Positions 37,036-46,935 of a stretch of 64,000 nucleotides of DNA are shown in pieces. The stretch is from Bin80 sp964291275 (GTDB taxonomy: Bacteria; Bacteroidota; Rhodothermia; Rhodothermales; Bin80). The notes beneath the pieces were generated by a model, which was given only the letters and a program-made list of their open reading frames with translations, was not told where the DNA came from and did not search any database. Numbering within the stretch: position 1 is the first letter of the stretch; every line of letters starts with the position of its first letter. The position numbers and the translations under genes are program-made. The DNA is taken from contig OZ219800.1 of assembly GCA_964291275.2 (NCBI GenBank), forward strand, positions 620,001-684,000, written 5' to 3'.

Positions 37036-38237
37036 CATTACTGAAAACTGTCCTTAACTTTCACCCCGAGCAACTCCCTTTGGCACGTAAGGAGATTCAA
37101 AAACTCCATACTGCAACTAAGTCACGCCCCAATGAGCTTGCCCCGTCGGAAGTCTCAGTATTAAAAACACGCATTGAAGAAGCTGCAAACAAGAATAACT
37201 CCTCTCAGGCACTGGCAACTCTGGCTCGAACACTTTTTCACCGAGAACTCCTCGCAGCGGTTCGCTGCATAGGTCAATGGACGGAACTTCGCGAGGCCGT
37301 GGACGCAATCGCACGGGAAAGGCCATTGTCATCTTATGTGGCATTACTGTGGCGCGTATGGCAGGCGTACCCTAGGTCAAGCACAATTAAGAAATTGCTA
37401 GTGGAAATGGGACAACGCTTCGGGACAAAAGGAGCAGTCGGCGATCGGTACAGCGAAGACGCTGTTGAGTGGCTACAAGCCTCCAGTCTGATTGACTCTA
37501 TCGTGAATTGGTCAGACAAGCGAAAAATTAATGCAAGGCGGCTTGGAAATTACCCGGGTTCTCCATTCATGCGAGATACGCCATTGATAGAATACGTCTT
37601 CAGACGTACGCTGCAGATCGGATCGGCAGAGCAGTTGCTTCGATTAACGAACGCCGACATTCTCACGGGATGGCATAGGATGTCAGGCATCAGCCATATG
37701 GATGCATGCGCGAATTTCCTCAGGCGTATCGGCCCCGCTGATTGGAGCGCCCGCTCCCAACTCTTGGAGGAAATTCGTGCAAATTATGGGTTGCCTAGGG
37801 GGGCGGGGGAACGCCGGACGTTTTGGATCCGAGTGTCAGAGGAGCGATGTACGGATTTTCGGAATTACTTCATCAAAAAGGAACTTAACCTTGCATTCAA
37901 GAAAGATTCCGACCGGCACAGGTTCTGGATGAAGCAGCGTAGAGAAATACTAGACATTTGCCATGGGAAAGCCGGAGACACTGAATGGCTACTGATCGAT
38001 TTTCCCGGTTTCTCGGTAGTGGAATTCTTCGCGGTGGGGAACGCTGCATATCTCTATCCAGCCACTGAACCCATACTTGCGGAAATCAAGTCGGGGAGCT
38101 TTTTTTTACGCCCATCCGAACTAAAAAAGAAGATATTCACAGTTCCTGGAGATTACGATAATCGGATCATTCACCACCAAGGTTGGGAGACTAGCGCACT
38201 ATTAAAATTGAATACATGGAAGAACCATCATACATGA
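37032..38237 (+). CDS. zorC: Zorya type I protein ZorC (EH-signature domain)
   Basis: A 401-residue soluble protein, all-helical by appearance, in the third position of the operon. Its middle (HMDACANFLRRIGPADWSAR, near residue 220) and the later RFWMKQRREILDI segment fit the EH-signature domain that defines ZorC in type I Zorya. I place the start at ATG 37032 (ATGA overlap with zorB); a GTG at 37023 would add three residues. Studies of E. coli Zorya found ZorC to bind DNA; no catalytic motif is visible here. Confidence 0.85.
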   Translation: MTLLKTVLNFHPEQLPLARKEIQKLHTATKSRPNELAPSEVSVLKTRIEEAANKNNSSQALATLARTLFHRELLAAVRCIGQWTELREAVDAIARERPLSSYVALLWRVWQAYPRSSTIKKLLVEMGQRFGTKGAVGDRYSEDAVEWLQASSLIDSIVNWSDKRKINARRLGNYPGSPFMRDTPLIEYVFRRTLQIGSAEQLLRLTNADILTGWHRMSGISHMDACANFLRRIGPADWSARSQLLEEIRANYGLPRGAGERRTFWIRVSEERCTDFRNYFIKKELNLAFKKDSDRHRFWMKQRREILDICHGKAGDTEWLLIDFPGFSVVEFFAVGNAAYLYPATEPILAEIKSGSFFLRPSELKKKIFTVPGDYDNRIIHHQGWETSALLKLNTWKNHHT

Positions 38238-40336
38238 CCATTGGCACAAGTTGGAATCTAACTCAAGCTGGTTTGCAATTGACCAGCAAACTCCCCCGCT
38301 TCCCGCTTGCTCCAGGCTCCCCTGAAGTGGGTCGACAAGAGATCAGACTATTAGAAGAATTATGGGGGCGCAATCTGTTTGAATTGACAAAAGAATGTGC
38401 CCTATTGCCCTGGAGATCTGTCTACGAGCTTGATTTGCATGAGCGTGAGCTACTGGGTCTACCAAAGCCGGACCCAAACTTGAAGGTCACCGTGAAGACT
38501 GACGGTTGGATTAGTAGTGCAAGCTTCAGTATCCGGCCGGATCTCTGGTACAATGGAAACAGACTCCCCGATGCTCCAACCATTTCGCACCAAGGACTCT
38601 TAATCAGTAATCTAGATGGGTACATAATTCCGCCAAAGGAAGTGGGCGAACTACTCCTGCTCTTGGATAAACCCATCCCAACATCAGAGCATGGACGCAG
38701 CATCCTGATTGGTCAGGTAAAGCGCATCGCCGCTAAATCACCGCATAACATTGAACTTGACCAATTCCTGAAAAACGAAAACTACATTTTACCTAAGCGA
38801 TTGGGGATTGATATCCAATCAGTCGGCCCCGATGAAATCCGCTTGCAAGCGACGATAGATGGCGTGGACTCTGATAAATTCAAGCGCTTCAGAGATGGTC
38901 AGCCACAAACTACGTATACAGAGTTTCTACCGGAGGGAAAGCGGCGGCGGATAGTTCTTCAACCGAAACAGCGGGATGCTATCCAGCACATTCGAGACAA
39001 AGGAACCTTACACGGAGCTGATGTTCCAGCATTCTTCGACAATCCCGAAGCATTTCTGCCAGATGAGATCGAATTAGATCTGTCAAAATTCAGCGAAAGA
39101 GTTCGCGGGCTGGCCCCGGTGGTGTACCACTCCCATCCCTACATAGACGTAAATCAGACAAAACATCGCGGTTGGTTTGATGCTTGGCCCAAAATTGAAG
39201 TATCTAAGCAAGAAAATAGCTTCCATCCCGATGAAGATACCAGCCACAGTGAATCTGCACTTACAAGAGAAGAGACCTCCGAATTAACTATTAAGGATTT
39301 TCGCAAGTTGACGGAAGAAGTATCGGAGACTGGTGGACGCTACGTGAAGTTTCGGGACGGATGGATTGAGATTGATCACAAACGTGCACGACGTGTCTTG
39401 GATTTCTGTGATCAGAATCCAGAAGTGGACAACCAAGGCAGACGACGAGTTAACACAAACCGTATGAGGCTGGTCTTAGATGTGATCCCAAATACGGATG
39501 TGCTTGAATACGTTGAGCCCGATTTTGGGGCTGGGGATCTCCCCGACTTACCGGAATACTCCCTACCTGAATCTTTGATGGCTACCCTTCACGCTCATCA
39601 GAAAATCGGGTATAGATGGATGCGTTACCTACATTCCTCAAAGTGGGGTGGGTTACTCGCCGACGACATGGGGCTCGGGAAAACAGTTCAACTCATCGCA
39701 TTCATGTCCTACCTCCATGACCTGGAGCAGCTTAGGCCTGCTTTACTGGTTGTCCCACTGTCTGTGATAGTGAACTGGCAACGAGAGTTGGAAAGATTTG
39801 CGCCGAGCATTTCGCAGATTCACGAACACCGAGGACCGTGCCGAGAACAAGATCCTGATCACCTCGCACAGAATGAAGTCGTAATTACGACCTATGCCAC
39901 CCTTCGTCGCGACCAGATCATGCTCGGAAAAATCGATTGGACGATGATTGCCTGTGACGAGGCGCAGAACGTGAAAAATCCTACTGCCAACGTGACCAGT
40001 GCGCTCAAGGGCATGAAGTCCTCGTTTCGGGTAGCATGTACGGGAACACCGGTTGAGAATGGGCTTTCAGAACTTTGGTGTATCGTGGATTTCGCTCAAC
40101 CTGGACGACTGGGCAGCCAACGAGAGTTTCGTGACACGTACGAACGCCCACTGGTAGATGCCCTCCATAACACCGAGGGCCAAGAAGAACATGTGACCCG
40201 ATTGCGTTCCCGGCTAAATCCACACTACATTCGGCGGACAAAAGAGAAGGTGTTAGATCTTCCTGCCAAGAGCGAGCGTGTGTACGAGGTAAATATGAGC
40301 GAACGACAGGCCTCTGCTTACATGGACGCGTTACAT
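38234..40336 (+). pseudogene. zorD: zorD 5' part: SNF2-family helicase, interrupted by IS copy B
   Basis: ATG 38234 overlaps the zorC stop (ATGA); an ATG at 38216 is the alternative. An N-terminal region of about 430 residues is followed by the first SNF2 lobe: LLADDMGLGKTVQLIAF (Walker A), IACDEAQNVKNP (DEAQ box) and ACTGTPVENGLSELW. The frame is cut by the 1,912-bp IS after MDALH. The second lobe lies at 42,253-42,915 and joins in frame. ZorD is the helicase/nuclease effector that degrades phage DNA, so the operon as read lacks a working effector. Confidence 0.92.
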
Positions 40337-42248
40337 AGTGCTTGCCAGAAAATGATTTTGGTCGTGGGATGATACGATGAATTCGGGTATTTGGGAGCAG
40401 ATTTGGTCATTTTTGGTGGATTTGGTCAGGATTTAGCCTGTATTTGGGGTTCTCATCGCATAGGCGTGGTCATCGCAGGAGGATGAATGAATTTGCGAAT
40501 CTGGCGGCAATTTTGGGGTAAGAGGTCTGATTTGGGCGTTTAAGCGTGTACATTCGCCCCTTTGTTGCCATGCGTGTAGTAATGGAAGCCCAACGCGCGT
40601 TTGGGCAGGTTCCGATTGAAGAGATTGAGCTTGCCCCCCGAAGCCGGGATGACATTCCGGCGGTATTGCGTGGTTTGCGTTCGATATACAAGAATGCAAA
40701 GACGCGAGCGAAGATTTTCGAGCTTTTGGAAGGGGGTGTGGCTTCGGGAGTCAGTCACAAATTGGGGCGCCGGGGGATGGATCTGTGGAGGATTTTCGTT
40801 CTGGGGATGCTGAAGCAGGCCCTGAATTGCGATTATGATCGACTGACGCATATGGCGAACAACGACAAGCTCCTGCGCCAGATGCTTGGGCATGGTGGTT
40901 GGCGCGAGGAAGAGGAACCGGAATACCATGTACAGACGATTCTGGACAATGTGAGTTTGTTATCGGAGGAGTTACTGGGCAAGATCAACAAGGTTGTGGT
41001 GGAACATGGGCACGCAGAACTTACGAAGAAGGCCCAGGAGGAAGGGTTACGTTGCAGGGTAGATTCAGCGGTGACGAAGACGCATGTTCATTGGCCTACG
41101 GATGTGAATCTGCTAAGGGATGCGGTGGGTTGTTTGCTTCGGGAGTCGGCACGTATGAGCCGTTCGCACGGCCTGCCGGGCTGGCGCAAGGCGTCGGATT
41201 GGGAAAAGCGGCTTGATCGTTTGTTTCAAGGGGTACGCAGGTCACGGGGCTGGCGTCGTCGTGATCGGGTGCGCAAATACCTGTGCCACTGCAGAAAGCT
41301 GATGAAGAAGGCGTTGGCTTCGCAGCGGAGGTTGGGGGCAGATTGCAGTGATAAGGGGCTACATTACCTGGAATGCAGCTTGAAACTGATCGATCAGGTG
41401 GATCGGCGGTTGCTCAGGGGCGAAAAGATTCCGCATTCGGAGAAGATTTTCTCGGTTCACGAGCCGCATACGCGTTGGATCAGCAAAGGTAAGGCGGGGG
41501 TACAGGCGGAGTTGGGCCTCCCGGTCTGCGTCTTGGAGGACCAGCATCGGTACATTCTTTACTACCAGGTGCTCTACGAGGGGGGCGATTCGTCAATGAT
41601 CGTGGATTTTTTACGGGAGGCCAAGACACTGTACCCGTCCCTGACTTCGTGCAGCATGGATACGGGGTATTCATCGGAACACAACCGGCGCGCATTGGAG
41701 CAAATTCTGGAACTGGTGATTATGCCGAAGCGGGGTCGTTTAAGTCATGCGGACAAGGAGCGCGCATCCGCTCCGGACTTTGTGGAGGGTCGTCGTCAGC
41801 ATCCGGCGGTAGAATCCGCGATCAACAATTTGAACCAGCGCGGACTGGACTTGGTGCGTACGCATGGTAAGGAGGGGTTTGGTCGCACGGTGGCGCTCTC
41901 TGTGGTCGCGGCCAACGTGCATCGTCTTGGCTTGCAGTTGAAGCGGAAAGAAGAGCGGCTCAAGCGCTGGCATCAGGCCCGAAAACGAGCGGCGTAGCGC
42001 CGCTGTAATCCTACCGAAAGAATTTGGACAGGCTCCGCCATAAGCGGAAAGGCAGACATACGTCGGGTTGGCACGCATGGTCGCGTCCCAGCTGCATCGG
42101 AGAGCAAAAAATGTCTTCCAGTGACCATTCAGCAAGCCGAAAGGCACCTGATTCCCCCGAAACTCCACCAACGACGCCACAATTATGGGCCCAGATTGTT
42201 ATGAGTATAGCAAGAATCGCAAAAATGACCTATTCTCTGACAAGCACT
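40337..42248 (+). mobile_element. ISNCY-like insertion sequence, 1,912 bp (copy B), inside zorD
   Basis: It has the same ends (AGTGCTTGCCAGAAAATGAT and, reverse-complemented from the right, AGTGCTTGTCAGAGAATAGG) and exactly the same length as copy A at 21,110-23,021, but the opposite orientation. A 4-bp duplication, ACAT, flanks it (40,333-40,336 and 42,249-42,252). The two copies bracket about 17.3 kb. Confidence 0.93.
40546..41997 (+). CDS. ISNCY-like transposase, copy B
   Basis: A 483-residue transposase, intact and almost identical to copy A (21,361-22,812), with the same RVDSAVTKTHVHWPTD catalytic start, the SMDTGYSS segment and the PAVESAINNL segment. Differences include EEEEPEYH for EGSEPEYH, LPGW for LPDW, and HQARKR for HRARKR. 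It is read in the same direction as the host gene zorD. Confidence 0.9.
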   Translation: MYIRPFVAMRVVMEAQRAFGQVPIEEIELAPRSRDDIPAVLRGLRSIYKNAKTRAKIFELLEGGVASGVSHKLGRRGMDLWRIFVLGMLKQALNCDYDRLTHMANNDKLLRQMLGHGGWREEEEPEYHVQTILDNVSLLSEELLGKINKVVVEHGHAELTKKAQEEGLRCRVDSAVTKTHVHWPTDVNLLRDAVGCLLRESARMSRSHGLPGWRKASDWEKRLDRLFQGVRRSRGWRRRDRVRKYLCHCRKLMKKALASQRRLGADCSDKGLHYLECSLKLIDQVDRRLLRGEKIPHSEKIFSVHEPHTRWISKGKAGVQAELGLPVCVLEDQHRYILYYQVLYEGGDSSMIVDFLREAKTLYPSLTSCSMDTGYSSEHNRRALEQILELVIMPKRGRLSHADKERASAPDFVEGRRQHPAVESAINNLNQRGLDLVRTHGKEGFGRTVALSVVAANVHRLGLQLKRKEERLKRWHQARKRAA

Positions 42249-42252
42249 ACAT

Positions 42253-42915
42253 AGAGTCAAGCAGGGAGCACAGCATCCACTGGCCGCCCTTGAATATCTG
42301 ATCGGGATATGTTCACACCCGTTAGCAAAGCAGAAAATTTTGCAGCTACCGGATACGGAATGCTTGTTGGAAGATGCCCCCAAACTTAGAAGAACGGTTG
42401 AATTACTCGAAGAGATTCGAAGACTCGGAACTAAGGTCGTGATTTACACACGACTCAAGGCAATGCAACGCATCCTGCAAACAGTCATCTTAAACAGGTT
42501 TGATTTCGATCCCAGCGTGCTCAACGGTGAGGTCAGCGGGCACAACCGTCACCAGATTGTAGAGGCGTTCAATTCTGGGTCGGGATTTGATGCCATGATC
42601 CTATCTCCCGAGGCCGCAGGTGTAGGTCTGAATATTACAGGGGCGACCCATGTCATTCACTATACGCGTCTATGGAACCCAGCCAAGGAAAACCAAGCTA
42701 CTGACCGGGTTTACCGGATTGGCCAGAAATACCCTGTCACCATACACTACCCAATCGTTGTCGGGGATGCTTTTAAGTCGGTTGAGCAGCATCTCAATGA
42801 TCTCCTGAGGGAAAAGCTCCAACTCGCTCGCAATGTTCTAGTCCCCAGAAAAAGTCTTGACTTCGCGAATGAACTAGAGCGACGGGTCATTGGCAATCCC
42901 ACTCCATCGCAGTAA
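42253..42915 (+). pseudogene. zorD: zorD 3' part: SNF2 helicase second lobe
   Basis: Removing the IS and one ACAT copy reads MDALHRVKQGAQHPL without a break. It holds the helicase C-lobe motifs TKVVIYTRLKAMQRIL, ILSPEAAGVGLNITGATHVI and the motif VI segment QATDRVYRIGQ. The restored gene would encode about 922 residues. Nothing in this part is mutated, so precise excision would give back an intact zorD. Confidence 0.9.
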
Positions 42916-43105
42916 ATTGACGCTCTTGGATATACGGTCCATCTCCAAGAAGCATTTCTGCCTCCGCATGGCCTATTCTGCCGAATACCAGCCTTTCCAC
43001 CGCACACGTTAACCTTGGGCTAATGTGATATAGGTGGGCGCAGGCCAATTAGGCGTATATGACTACACATATTCGGAGATCGTTTCCCAACCACGATCTC
43101 TGGTT

Positions 43106-44047
43106 CTAGTGAGAGACAATATTGGGAAGCGCAACGAGGGTGCGTCTGCGTCTACAAAGCTTTCGACCTTGCTCTATCATCTTCACGGACACGGGCGATA
43201 CGTAGGTACAACCATCTACGTCGTCGCCGCAGAGCAATAATAAGGACTTCTGGCCAATCGGCGCCGAAACGGTACCGCTTGCGAAGGTTTCTGCGAGTCT
43301 CTTCTCTATTTCGACCCGCAGATTTCGACGGCGCTCTCGCCGTGCTATTATATGCAGGTCCTTACCGGCCCCAACATGCAGAGCCGCAAATCTCGCCATA
43401 GGCGGCCACGGGGGCAATTCAACATCAACGTCGGATGGAGTAAGGAAAAAACACACCGTGATAACGCTGTCCTCACTGTTCTCCCCTTCTATGAGAACCT
43501 GGTTCTGCCCCCACTGCCTTTGTATTTGCGTAGCGTCATGATCTCTGGTCGGTCCCATACCAGCTGACCACACGGTAAAGATTAGTTTCACCGATGCGGG
43601 CAAGGGGGACTCTCGTGGTGGCTCTTTCCATTTCTTCTCCACTCTGGGAAAAAGAGGCCGGATAACCCTGAGGTGCTGCTGGCCCGAGGCATGAAGACTT
43701 ATCTTTGCGCCCTCCATGATGTCACGGGGAACTATGTACACATCCCCCCTCCCTCGTGCTACAACCTTCCACATACTCCCCGCCGAGCCATCCCTGAGCC
43801 TTACAGCAAACGTGACCGGACTACATTCGAGCATTGGGCGTAAATCCTTTTGGATAAGCACAAACTTCTGTTGCCTGTTTTGTTCGTGGCTTTCGCATGT
43901 CTCTAGTAGCTGTCTCGCCAGTTGGTTGGCCAAATGGCGCGGAACCACTACGGGACTTCCAGACCGATAGGCCGCCAGATATTCCTCCAGTGTTTCGGAA
44001 GTGATTTCGACTGGAGGAATGGCATTCGGATCAAGCGATTTTGTCAT
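43106..44047 (-). CDS. Uncharacterised protein downstream of Zorya
   Basis: A 313-residue protein from ATG 44047 (MTKSLDPNAIPP); the frame is open further upstream to 44170, but with poor coding character. Short beta-like segments (SMWKVVARGRGDVYIVPRD, KISLHASGQQHLRVIRP, TVCFFLTPSDVDVELPP) alternate with charged loops, and a C-terminal Asp-rich LLLLCGDDVDGCTYV follows a basic helix. I do not recognise the family. It points towards the zorD end, with 190 bases between the stops. A role in defence is only suggested by location. Confidence 0.6.
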   Translation of the reverse strand: MTKSLDPNAIPPVEITSETLEEYLAAYRSGSPVVVPRHLANQLARQLLETCESHEQNRQQKFVLIQKDLRPMLECSPVTFAVRLRDGSAGSMWKVVARGRGDVYIVPRDIMEGAKISLHASGQQHLRVIRPLFPRVEKKWKEPPRESPLPASVKLIFTVWSAGMGPTRDHDATQIQRQWGQNQVLIEGENSEDSVITVCFFLTPSDVDVELPPWPPMARFAALHVGAGKDLHIIARRERRRNLRVEIEKRLAETFASGTVSAPIGQKSLLLLCGDDVDGCTYVSPVSVKMIEQGRKLCRRRRTLVALPNIVSH

Positions 44048-44773
44048 GTGCTTGTTGAGCGGATACCACTGGTGACTGTTATTCTGATGAAATTGCACTT
44101 GCTTTGACCGTTGATGATAACCAAAAGTCCCATCGGAAAAGTCATGCGATAAATCACATGACTTGTACACATGTCTACCTGCTCTGTTGGCCTACTGGAC
44201 ACAGATCCACAACAGGCATGTTTGGCTCGGGTATGTTTCAATAATTTCTGTATATCCCGATCGAACTGGCCCACATGGTTCGGAATACGCGCAAATTTAC
44301 AAAAAACATACCCCCGTGTAAGTTCTATCTGATCTGGAGAGTCCTACTGTGCCAGTTAAGGGGCCGGCGCGGTATTCGTACTCATTAGTTGTGTCCTGTC
44401 AAGGTAAGCGAGAGGTTCGTTGATAGGAGGGTTTTCTGCATTATCCGAGATAGTTGGCACGTCACCTAGCTAAATAGCTGCTGCATCGGGATCGAGTCGC
44501 CCTATCTTCCATGGGATGGATGTGTGCAGACCGTATAGATTTGACTGGTGGGCTATTTTAGCGAAGGCAGAAACAGAATGGCGATACTTCTTTGACATTC
44601 TTGTGGAACGTGGAGAGAGAGACTTCCAATCTGAGGTAGATCAGTGAGTCAATATCCCTGAACCAGATCATGCGGCCAAAAGCGATACTAACAATCACTT
44701 TTGGACAGAGGTGGAGCTTGAAGACTTGGTATACAAGCAGAAGAGTTTCTTCGCATAGGTCTCATCTGAAGCC
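44048..44773. other. Long stretch without a recognised gene
   Basis: About 700 bases between the unknown gene and hipA. One short frame on the plus strand (about 44,516-44,647, MDVCRPYRFDWWAILAKAE) looks protein-like but is only 43 residues. No transposase motif or inverted repeat is obvious. Probably decayed coding sequence. Confidence 0.35.
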
Positions 44774-45997
44774 CTATTCTCCTGCAATCGGAACCTGGCC
44801 CAAATGCTTATCAATCGTTGCTATCATGTCTTTTGAGAGCGCAAGATTGTTTTTCTCTTTCCTCCATACTTCATGAAACTTTGCCACAGTCTCCACGGCT
44901 ACATCCAATACAAGTTTTTCCGGCAAGCGTGCTTTGCCTGCTAAGTGGGATAGTTCATCCAGTGAAAAACCTGCAAAGCGTTTCGTGCGGCTAACTTTGA
45001 GTGCGAATGTCTCATCCGGGATATAACAGATGGTTGAGACAAAATCATAGGCCGGAGTTAAAGACGCATTTTTTTCATCTGGGTACATGAACGACCAATT
45101 CTTTAAATGCATATCCGCATTACCAATGAGCATATTGAAAACAAGTCGCCTGATCAACTCCTTTATGTCATCCTGCTGACACTCTACACCAACGACGCTT
45201 GCAATATTACGGATAGAAGCCTTGTCGTACTTAGCATCAGGATAGACACTAAAAATTTGTGCAAAATCTTCAATATGAACGGAATTTCTGCCGGGTGGGC
45301 GGTCGAACCGGTCAATAGCAAACGCATGAGTGCCGAAGATGTCGACATCGTCTGGCAAGTTTTCTATCAAATCAACCTCAATCAATTCCACACGAGGAAC
45401 GTCGATTCCGACATCGCGTGCAAGTTCCATCATACTGAATTCGTTCTCGGGAAGTGCACCGAATTGCCGAGACGGCAACTTTATGATCCGATCACCGCCT
45501 ACACCCTGCACGGGAATGGTGAGACCTTTGCGCGCGTTCTCAATCGCCGAGAACTTTAATTGTACACCTGCCAAGGAAAATCGCATGACCTCTTCACGAA
45601 ATTCTTCCTCATGGTCATAACCACGGCGCGCGGTTGGAGGGTATTCCTCCCCATCAGCAGACTGAGCGACAACCGCACCTGGTAAATCTTGGCCAAGCAT
45701 CCAAAGTAGAAAGAATTCACGCACACTCTTAACACGAGCACGTTTGGCTAAGTAACGGCGCAGATGTCCTTCCGGCAAAAGATTGGAAAACCAAGGAATG
45801 ATCCTGGTTTGGGTCGGATTGAAGTCCGTGATCAGTAGTCCAAGCGAGTCTTTAAACCCCAACCCCAGAAGCGAACGGTTCTGATCGTTTATATACTCTT
45901 CTGTGAAGGCGAACAGTGTACGGTCACCACCGACATGGGTCAGCGTTGCGATTTTTTTTCCGTGGAGAAGTATTTCTAATACTGAAACATCAGGCAT
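44774..45997 (-). CDS. hipA: HipA-like kinase toxin
   Basis: A 407-residue HipA kinase. HipA toxins phosphorylate glutamyl-tRNA synthetase in E. coli and cause dormancy. Motifs: RFSLAGVQLKFSA (P-loop-like), GGDRIIKLPS with the ATP-binding Lys, NMLIGNADMHLKNWS with the catalytic Asp, and AYDFVST as the metal-binding Asp. I chose ATG 45997 (MPDVSVLEI), which overlaps the hipB stop region by eight bases; the frame is open further upstream inside hipB. The full length and motifs suggest a working toxin under HipB control. Confidence 0.9.
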   Translation of the reverse strand: MPDVSVLEILLHGKKIATLTHVGGDRTLFAFTEEYINDQNRSLLGLGFKDSLGLLITDFNPTQTRIIPWFSNLLPEGHLRRYLAKRARVKSVREFFLLWMLGQDLPGAVVAQSADGEEYPPTARRGYDHEEEFREEVMRFSLAGVQLKFSAIENARKGLTIPVQGVGGDRIIKLPSRQFGALPENEFSMMELARDVGIDVPRVELIEVDLIENLPDDVDIFGTHAFAIDRFDRPPGRNSVHIEDFAQIFSVYPDAKYDKASIRNIASVVGVECQQDDIKELIRRLVFNMLIGNADMHLKNWSFMYPDEKNASLTPAYDFVSTICYIPDETFALKVSRTKRFAGFSLDELSHLAGKARLPEKLVLDVAVETVAKFHEVWRKEKNNLALSKDMIATIDKHLGQVPIAGE

Positions 45998-46589
45998 TGC
46001 CCTCCTCCTCTTCGAGAGAATAAGCTGGCCTTGGAGGCAGGCTTTGATTTGACAAAGCCTGCGCGTGTTCAAGTTGATTGCGAAGCTGCTCCGTTCGCTT
46101 TATTAGTTTTTTAATCTTCTCGAAATCAATGGGAGTTTTCTGCAGACGCTCCAGGTATTTCGCCCAACGCTTGAAGTTTTTGATCTGAGCGGCCGGGATG
46201 CGAACCGTCGCAAGAAAGCTCATGTGTTCCCGTAAGCGTTCGAACTCTCTTGACCATTGATCGGATTTACTAATCCCTTGCAAAACGCAAGCAAAGGCCC
46301 TCTGGGCCTTGGCAAATTGTTCAGGATCGATTGTTAACCTTAGAGCTGTGCTTCTAACAATTGACTGGACGGCGGGTACAGACTTTCTGGGTACGAGCTC
46401 AAGTTCCAATCCCAGTGCTCTAAATAATGCCACCAAACTTGAAAGACGCAAATCCACTGTGCCATTTTCGAATTTCGATATTTGTGCCTGAGGCACACCC
46501 GACTTGGTGCTCAAGTCTCGCTGACTCAACCCCATATTTACCCTCGCCTTTCTGATGGCAGCACTGAGATGATCTGCTTTGTAGCTCAT
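45990..46589 (-). CDS. hipB: HipB-like XRE-family antitoxin/repressor
   Basis: A 199-residue protein. The N-terminal helix-turn-helix (MGLSQRDLSTKSGVPQAQIS, about residues 19-38) and the strand after it (LGLELELVP) match HipB, which neutralises HipA and represses the operon. The C-terminal 110 residues form a predicted helical coiled-coil extension (EKIKKLIKRTEQLRNQLEHA), longer than E. coli HipB (88 residues). It overlaps hipA by eight bases. Direct repeats upstream are likely operators. Confidence 0.88.
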   Translation of the reverse strand: MSYKADHLSAAIRKARVNMGLSQRDLSTKSGVPQAQISKFENGTVDLRLSSLVALFRALGLELELVPRKSVPAVQSIVRSTALRLTIDPEQFAKAQRAFACVLQGISKSDQWSREFERLREHMSFLATVRIPAAQIKNFKRWAKYLERLQKTPIDFEKIKKLIKRTEQLRNQLEHAQALSNQSLPPRPAYSLEEEEGNA

Positions 46590-46621
46590 ATTGATAGTCT
46601 ATTACACATAAAACTCTTTTT

Positions 46622-46688
46622 TGATGCCTAATAATATATCACTATGATGCCTACACTTTATAATGATGTTGAATTGTATATGCATCAT
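46622..46688 (-). promoter_or_regulatory. Repeats upstream of hipBA, possible operators
   Basis: The nonamer TGATGCCTA occurs twice (46,622-46,630 and 46,645-46,653, 23 bases apart, about two helical turns), and GCATCAT, its inverse, lies at 46,682-46,688. They lie in an A/T-rich stretch 33-99 bases upstream of hipB. Autoregulation by HipB-HipA is usual for this family. The remaining 46,690-46,935 holds no gene. Confidence 0.45.
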
Positions 46689-46935
46689 CTGAAAAAATGG
46701 AAGCAATCATGACTCATGATTAGCTCTAGGGAAAAACTTCTTGAGTGTTCAACGACAATGAGATTTTCCTCGGCGACAATTAAAGGTTTCGTTGGAGGGG
46801 GCGCGCGCTACGAAACTTTTTACTGATTCTATCCACAACATTCGCAGCAGAACCTCTCGCAATAATCGGAAGGCATCTATGGGATTCTCGAACGGATAGG
46901 ACGCGACCAGCCCCCAACCTTGTTTCGTCCGAGCT

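Noticed and set aside
40337..42248. Possible composite transposon formed by the two inverted ISNCY-like copies
   Set aside because: Each copy has its own 4-bp duplication (ACTT and ACAT), so they inserted independently; no common outer duplication is seen.
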